Assembly: GCA_016708875.1 (NCBI GenBank) | Contig: JADJFA010000020.1 | Location: forward strand, 26,785 to 90,784 | Reading direction: 5' to 3' | Length of the DNA stretch: 64,000 bases | Source of the DNA: Lewinellaceae bacterium | GTDB taxonomy: Bacteria > Bacteroidota > Bacteroidia > Chitinophagales > Saprospiraceae | Shown: positions 59,168-64,000 of the stretch, in pieces | How the letters are laid out: every line of letters starts with the position of its first letter | Position numbering within the stretch: the stretch's first letter is position 1 | Position numbers and translations under genes: made by a program | The notes under the pieces: generated by a model | The model's input: only the letters and a program-made list of their open reading frames with translations | The model's database searches: none | Told to the model about the DNA's origin: nothing

Positions 59168-61408
59168 ATGAAATATCTTTTCTTCCTTTTTCTAGCGATT
59201 CCATCAAGCATTCTTTTTGCTCAAACCCCTGAAATCTCCCTTTCCAAAGGCTTGGTAATCAAGGAATCGTGCAGGATCACGCCAGGCAAGTACGCCATTG
59301 CTCCAACGTCAGAGAAAGAGACTTGCATTACCGTTTCCGGCGAAAATCTCGTGATAGATTTCCAGAATGCTGAAATGCGCGGAGCAGTTGAAGGCGTTTT
59401 ACCCAATCTCTTTTCTGGCACGGCCATCGTGATAAAAGGCAAAAATATTACCCTGAAAAACGCACGCGCAAGAGGCTACAAAATCGCCCTTTACGCTGAC
59501 GCGGTGGAAGGGTTGGCACTCGAAAACTGCGATTTCTCTTACAATTACCGCCCTCGACTGCGTTCCATCCGCGAGCGCGAAGATTTCTCCGATTGGCTCA
59601 GTTACCATCACAACGAGCAAGACGAATGGCTGCGCTATGGGGCGGGCATTTACCTGAAAAATTGCCCACGCGTTACGGTTAAAGGATGCCGTATCACGGG
59701 CTGCCAAAACGCGCTTCTGATGACTGGCTGCAACGACGGACTGGTGTACAACAACTTTTTTGCTTTCAATTCCGGCCTTGGCATCGGGCTGTATCGCAGC
59801 AGTCGCAACCGGTTGATGCACAACCGATTGGACTGGAATGTAAGGGGTTATTCTCACGGCTTTTACCAGCGTGGGCAGGATTCTGCGGGCATTTTATTGT
59901 ATGAACAGAGCAGCCAAAACACCATCGCCTACAACTCCGCAACGCACTCCGGCGACGGGCTATTTCTCTGGGCGGGACAGACAACGATGGACACCGGCGA
60001 GGGCGGCTGCAACGACAACCTGATTTTTGGCAATGATTTCAGCCACGCCCCCACGAATGGCGTTGAAGTCACTTTTTCGCGCAATCGAATTCAGGGCAAT
60101 ATCATTCGGGAATGCACCTACGGCATCTGGGGCGGATATAGTTTTGAAACCCTCATTTTGGGCAATTACATCGCCGATTGCAAAACTGGGATCGCCATTG
60201 AGCACGGCCAAAACGACACCATCCAACGCAACCTTTTTCAGGATGATAGCACGGGTATAAACCTTTGGGCACGCGAAACACAGCCCAGCGATTGGGGTTA
60301 CGCACAAAAACGCGACACCCGCAGCCGCGACGCGGTCATTGACCGAAACGTGTTCCTTAATACCCGCAAACCCCTGAAAATCAGCAACTCCCAAAATATT
60401 TCCGTCAATGGTGAAAACCTCTTTTTCGATTTTGAAAAACTTCTGGAGACACCTAAACCCAACGAAAACCTGAAATTCCTCCGCAACGACCTTTATGGCA
60501 CCGAAACAGAAATCGCGGAAGTGTGGGCCAAACCCGAACTCACACCCTCCAAAAACCTCAACTTTTCGCATCCCGGCAAAGATCCCGAAAACCCGTATGC
60601 CCCACTCGATATTCCGGTCAATGAGCTCAGGGAGCCTGACAGCCTGCCCGATGGGATGCTGGCCGTGCTCCCCAATGGATTTCCCCGTGGCCGAAAGTTT
60701 ATTCTTGTGGACGAGTGGGGGCCATTCGATTTCCGCAGACCCATTGCCACAATTGATACAGCCGCGGGCAATCTTTACTCGCTCGTGCTCATCGGCCCCT
60801 CAGGCGATTGGAAAATTTCAAAAATGGAAGGCGTGAAAACGGTCAGCGCAAAAAAGGGCACAGTCCCTGCTACAATCACAGTGGAGCGCGACCCAAAAAG
60901 CGATGCGGTTTTCATCGAATTTGAGTACAGCAGCCCACAGGCGATTCGGACCGTTTTTGGAGAAATTGTGCCAACCGGGAAGGTTTACAAGTTTGATTTT
61001 CAACGTTTTGAGAAGAAAATGGAATGGCATGTAAAATTCTTCAACTACGATAGCATTCCCAGCCCGGAAACATTTACGGCAAAATCTCCCATTCACGAAA
61101 TACGAAAAGAGAGCCTTGCTTTTGCCTGGTGGGGCAGCCCTGCCGAGTCCGTATATGAAGACAAATTTGCCACGCTCTCCACAACGAACATCGACATTGC
61201 CCCCGGAGAATATACCCTCGAACTTACTTCCGATGATGGTGTTAGGTTGTACCTCGATGGCAAACTTTTGATTGACAACTGGGACGTTCACGAACCCGAA
61301 ACAGACGAAATAACCGTCAAACTGGGCGGCAGGCACAGCATTCGGATCGAGCACTTTGACGCGGGTGGATTTGCCGCGCTTGATTTTCGGATGCGCGTGA
61401 AGAGATAA
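59168..61408 (+). CDS. Secreted right-handed beta-helix protein with C-terminal PA14-like domain
   Basis: A 746-residue exported protein with signal peptide MKYLFFLFLAIPSSILFA. Residues 30-420 form a parallel beta-helix in the NosD/pectate-lyase style, with turns such as VIKGKNITLKNARARGY, LENCDFSYN, and GLGIGLYRSSRNRLMHNRLD. Later turns are AYNSATHSGDGLFLWAGQTT and GVEVTFSRNRIQGNIIREC. A middle region (430-640) is of unclear fold. The C-terminal 90 residues resemble PA14 (LTSDDGVRLYLDGKLLIDNW, then RHSIRIEHFDAGG), a sugar-binding domain. It may cut or bind polysaccharides; catalytic residues cannot be assigned. No T9SS tail is clear. Confidence 0.82.
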   Translation: MKYLFFLFLAIPSSILFAQTPEISLSKGLVIKESCRITPGKYAIAPTSEKETCITVSGENLVIDFQNAEMRGAVEGVLPNLFSGTAIVIKGKNITLKNARARGYKIALYADAVEGLALENCDFSYNYRPRLRSIREREDFSDWLSYHHNEQDEWLRYGAGIYLKNCPRVTVKGCRITGCQNALLMTGCNDGLVYNNFFAFNSGLGIGLYRSSRNRLMHNRLDWNVRGYSHGFYQRGQDSAGILLYEQSSQNTIAYNSATHSGDGLFLWAGQTTMDTGEGGCNDNLIFGNDFSHAPTNGVEVTFSRNRIQGNIIRECTYGIWGGYSFETLILGNYIADCKTGIAIEHGQNDTIQRNLFQDDSTGINLWARETQPSDWGYAQKRDTRSRDAVIDRNVFLNTRKPLKISNSQNISVNGENLFFDFEKLLETPKPNENLKFLRNDLYGTETEIAEVWAKPELTPSKNLNFSHPGKDPENPYAPLDIPVNELREPDSLPDGMLAVLPNGFPRGRKFILVDEWGPFDFRRPIATIDTAAGNLYSLVLIGPSGDWKISKMEGVKTVSAKKGTVPATITVERDPKSDAVFIEFEYSSPQAIRTVFGEIVPTGKVYKFDFQRFEKKMEWHVKFFNYDSIPSPETFTAKSPIHEIRKESLAFAWWGSPAESVYEDKFATLSTTNIDIAPGEYTLELTSDDGVRLYLDGKLLIDNWDVHEPETDEITVKLGGRHSIRIEHFDAGGFAALDFRMRVKR

Positions 61409-61432
61409 CTGACTAACACAATAGTTTGTATT

Positions 61433-61501
61433 AACACATAGGCACAATAGGACACATAGGCCTGATTTCCAACACTATGTGTCCTATTGTGCCTATGTGT
61501 T
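61433..61501 (+). terminator. Long hairpin between the beta-helix and S8 genes
   Basis: Perfect 27-bp arms 61433-61459 and 61475-61501 around a 15-base loop. The arms repeat the words CACATAGG and CACAATAGG. It lies 25 bases after the beta-helix gene. Confidence 0.85.
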
Positions 61502-61647
61502 TAATATGAACTATAAGTGTTCTTGTGTTTAGTATCGTACACTCTAGATTTATGGAAAACTCGTCTGGTAATAGCCAAATTGGTCATTCACTAGTTTCAC
61601 CCCAATACGTTAGGCTAATTTTGGCCTCAAATTTTTTTAAACATTTC

Positions 61648-63447
61648 ATGAAAAAACTGTTTCTGGTTTTCCTGCTTAATAACCTCTTAATCAATCTATT
61701 CGGCCAAACCCCCGCAGAACCTTGGCCAACCAAAATTACCCCCGAAATCCGCGTCCGCTTAGAGCGTGGCGAATCTGCCGATGTGCTGCTGATTTTTAAA
61801 GAAAAGGCCGATTTACGCCCTGCCCAAATCTTGAAAACCAAATCCGAAAAAGCCCGGTTCGTCTTTGCCCGCTTACAAGAAACCGCCGCTCGATCGCAGC
61901 AAACCGCGCTTAAAATTATAAACGAAACCAGGGTCTCCGCCAATACACTTTTCCTCGTGAACGCGCTGGCTATAGAAAAAGCAGATGCTTCCCTGCTTCG
62001 AAAATTGGCGGAACTCCCTGAAATAGAAGCCATTGCGGCTGACCCTTGGGTAGAGTTTGTAGATCCAACAGAAGCTATCCATAATTCAGAGCCTGCCGCT
62101 GATCGGGATGCCGTCGAATGGGGCATTGCTAAAATCCAGGCTCCGGAAGTCTGGGCGTTGGGCTATTCCGGACAAGGCATTACGGTGGGTGGAGCCGATA
62201 CAGGTTTTGATTGGACGCACCCCGCTATTCAGGCTAAATACCGCGGCTGGACGGGTGATGTAGCTTCCAGTGAGCACAATTACAACTGGCATGATGCCAT
62301 CCATAATTTCAGCCCGCTGAACTATGATACACTTGGAAATCCTGGTATCAATCCTTGTGGACTCGATTCGTCTGTTCCTTGCGACGATAACAACCATGGA
62401 ACGCATACCATGGGCACCATGACGGGTGACGACGGCCAGGGCAACCAGATTGGCGTGGCGCCAGAAGCGCGTTGGATCGCTTGCCGCAATATGGAACGCG
62501 GCTGGGGCAAACCCTCCAGCTATATTGAGTGCTTCCAATGGTTTCTCGCGCCCACCGATTTGGGTGGCCTAAATCCAGATCCTGACCGCGCGCCACACGT
62601 CGTCAACAATTCCTGGTATTGTGCGGTGGAAGAAGGCTGTACAGATATGACTGTCAACGAGTTACTCCACACTGCGGTTATCAATCTCAAAACTTCCGGT
62701 GTTGTGGTGGTAGTGAGCAATGGCAATTCTGGGCCAGGCTGCTTCACCGCCTCCACCCCGCCCCCTTATTTCGAGGAAAGTTTCAGTGTTGGGGCTACTC
62801 GCTCCGATGATTTTATCTCGGGATTCAGCAGCAGAGGTCCGGTTTTGGTTGATGGGAGCAATCGCATGAAGCCAAATGTAAGTGCTCCCGGCCAAGATGT
62901 ACGCTCCAGCATTCCAGGTGGAAATTATGCCAATTTCAGTGGCACGAGCATGGCTGGCCCGCACGTGGTTGGTCTCGTGGCCCTTGTGCTTTCCGCTAAC
63001 CCTGCCTTAGCGGGACATGTGGATGATATAGAAAATATCGTGGAAAAATCGGCCATTTACTTCGCCGATACTTTGGATTGTGGTACTAGTTCCGGCGTTG
63101 CGCGACCCAATCATGCCTATGGCTGGGGGCGTGTGGACGCACTGGGCGCGGTGCAAGCTGCGCTGCAATGGCAGCCACCCGTCGGTACAAATTCGCCCGT
63201 TTTGCCCTCCGCAATGGTATCGCCCAACCCGCTAAATGAGGCCGCATTTTTCAAATTTGAAAATCTTTCAGGAGAAACGTTTTTGGAAATTTTCAACGCC
63301 GAAGGCAAACAGGTTTTTGCTAAAAAGTGGCTTGCGCAAAATCAAGAAACCCTGCGGGTTCCTTTTGAAAATCAACCAGCTGGCGTGTATTTCTGGAAAT
63401 TGAAAAGCGGGAATGGGGTGGCTAGCGGGAAAATCATCAAGCATTAA
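61648..63447 (+). CDS. S8-family (subtilisin-like) serine peptidase with T9SS sorting domain
   Basis: A 599-residue exported protease. Signal peptide MKKLFLVFLLNNLLINLFG (start ATG 61648; the longer frame adds an unlikely 41 residues). A propeptide-like region runs to about 150 (inhibitor I9-like, ending VDPTEA). The catalytic triad is complete: Asp184 in GGADTGFDWTHP, His250 in NNHGTHTMGTM and Ser434 in FSGTSMAGPHVVG. The last 80 residues form a T9SS type A sorting domain (VSPNPLNEAAFFKFENL to PAGVYFWKLKSGNGVASGK). It probably acts outside the cell in protein degradation, like the M4 peptidase two genes upstream. Confidence 0.95.
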   Translation: MKKLFLVFLLNNLLINLFGQTPAEPWPTKITPEIRVRLERGESADVLLIFKEKADLRPAQILKTKSEKARFVFARLQETAARSQQTALKIINETRVSANTLFLVNALAIEKADASLLRKLAELPEIEAIAADPWVEFVDPTEAIHNSEPAADRDAVEWGIAKIQAPEVWALGYSGQGITVGGADTGFDWTHPAIQAKYRGWTGDVASSEHNYNWHDAIHNFSPLNYDTLGNPGINPCGLDSSVPCDDNNHGTHTMGTMTGDDGQGNQIGVAPEARWIACRNMERGWGKPSSYIECFQWFLAPTDLGGLNPDPDRAPHVVNNSWYCAVEEGCTDMTVNELLHTAVINLKTSGVVVVVSNGNSGPGCFTASTPPPYFEESFSVGATRSDDFISGFSSRGPVLVDGSNRMKPNVSAPGQDVRSSIPGGNYANFSGTSMAGPHVVGLVALVLSANPALAGHVDDIENIVEKSAIYFADTLDCGTSSGVARPNHAYGWGRVDALGAVQAALQWQPPVGTNSPVLPSAMVSPNPLNEAAFFKFENLSGETFLEIFNAEGKQVFAKKWLAQNQETLRVPFENQPAGVYFWKLKSGNGVASGKIIKH

Positions 63448-63453
63448 TCCCAA

Positions 63454-63533
63454 AAATCCGTGTCTAATCCGCGTCATTCGTGTTCCACTTTGTACATAAT
63501 GGAACACGGATGACGCGGATTAGACACGGATTT
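63454..63533. terminator. 34-bp-arm hairpin between convergent S8 and proS genes
   Basis: Arms 63454-63487 and 63500-63533 pair with a single mismatch around a 12-base loop. The arms repeat the words ATCCGTGT, ATCCGCGT. The far end touches the proS stop codon (63533-63535). Confidence 0.85.
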
Positions 63534-64000
63534 CAATACGCCTTTGCAAAAAGCACCCGCCGCTCACTAGGCTTACCAGTCCTAATACACTTCCCCGCCT
63601 CATCCGGCCAGCCGAGTGGGATGCAGCGAATGGTCGCCTTGGTTTGGGCTTTAATGTCCTCTTCAGTCTCTGTGGTTCCGTCCCAGTGTGCGTAAGCGAA
63701 ACCGCCTTTATTGTCCACCACATCCACTAATTCTTCCCAGGTATCTACCCGTGTGATGTGCTCGTCGCGGTAAGCCTTTGCCCGGTTGAACAGGTTGGCC
63801 TGAATCTCGTCGAGCAGGCTCGCTATATGGTCTGCGATGGTGCCGAGTGGCACGTTGGCTTTTTCCTTTGTGTCGCGTCGAGCCACTTCTACCTGACCTG
63901 CTGCGAGGTCGCGTTGGCCAAGGCCGAGACGCACGGGGATGCCAATCATCTCATATTCAGCGAATTTGAAGCCGGGGCGGTTCTGGTCGTCGTTGTCAAT
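63533..64000 (-). CDS. proS: Proline-tRNA ligase, C-terminal part (gene runs out of the window)
   Basis: The visible 155 residues are the C-terminal part of a class II prolyl-tRNA synthetase of the archaeal/eukaryotic-like short form (ProS type 3). The frame enters from the window edge (NRPGFKFAEYEMIGIPVRLG, the anticodon-binding domain start). It runs through DLAAGQVEVARRD, EIQANLFNRAKAYRDEHI and a Trp-rich GGFAYAHWDGTTETEE zinc-domain remnant, and ends RRVLFAKAY, the normal C-terminus. The 5' part lies beyond 64000. The stop is next to a long hairpin shared with the S8 gene. Confidence 0.93.
   Translation of the reverse strand: MDNDDQNRPGFKFAEYEMIGIPVRLGLGQRDLAAGQVEVARRDTKEKANVPLGTIADHIASLLDEIQANLFNRAKAYRDEHITRVDTWEELVDVVDNKGGFAYAHWDGTTETEEDIKAQTKATIRCIPLGWPDEAGKCIRTGKPSERRVLFAKAY

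Overview
The window looks like a chromosome segment from a member of the Bacteroidota, most likely the Saprospiria (Haliscomenobacter/Lewinella-like). Reasons: type IX secretion (T9SS) C-terminal sorting domains on several exported proteins, a giant SprB/HYR-type gliding or adhesion protein, promoters of the TTTG-N19/21-TAnnTTTG type, few visible Shine-Dalgarno sequences, and Bacteroidota-typical families (DUF4159, DUF4230, DUF2975 with an Xre partner, LytS/LytTR pair, propeller-type sensor kinase). The species cannot be named from sequence reading alone.

Layout. 1-10.9 kb: housekeeping and small genes (end of a likely DMT transporter, a lipoprotein, frameshifted purD, two Cys-rich secreted proteins, DUF4159, an M3 peptidase, a truncated outer-membrane protein, a CMD-family protein, an amidotransferase-like protein, acpP, pyk, cysS). 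10.9-17.2 kb: a tiny membrane protein, a PstS-like lipoprotein, a frameshifted TPR protein, then an ECF sigma factor followed by a membrane-anchored beta-barrel protein and a lipoprotein. 17.2-25.8 kb: a WecA/MraY-type transferase, accA, tRNA-Asp, a damaged DUF3800 gene in a stretch of abnormal G/C homopolymers, a Nudix hydrolase, two small envelope proteins, panC and a Tat-exported amine oxidase. 25.9-43.3 kb: a tRNA-Lys preceded by a decayed tRNA copy, then a surface-protein locus: LytTR regulator, LamG protein, DUF11 protein, propeller sensor kinase and a roughly 2,565-residue adhesin with 16 Cys-bearing modules. 43.6-47.1 kb: a 23S-5S rRNA unit with its own promoter-like site and no 16S gene, plus a decayed 5S copy. 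47.1-64 kb: DUF1963, a nucleotidyltransferase, a GH3 glycosidase, an FtsX-type permease, Xre/DUF2975, hpt, and three large exported proteins (M4 peptidase, beta-helix/PA14 protein, S8 peptidase) before the 3' part of proS.

How the parts fit. The most coherent accessory unit is 26.1-43.3 kb. A LytTR regulator and a LytS-like kinase bracket two secreted proteins that appear to share a Cys-rich C-terminal domain, and a huge adhesin lies beyond them. This could be a sensed and regulated cell-surface programme, but the link is by position only. Gene ends throughout are marked by long hairpins made of short repeated words, including one perfect 56-bp palindrome that covers the ends of two convergent genes.

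Quality note. At least eight single-base shifts in otherwise intact genes, mostly in or beside short homopolymers and in both directions, suggest consensus errors in the assembly rather than programmed frameshifting. Genes affected in this way are given at full length, with the shift point stated.
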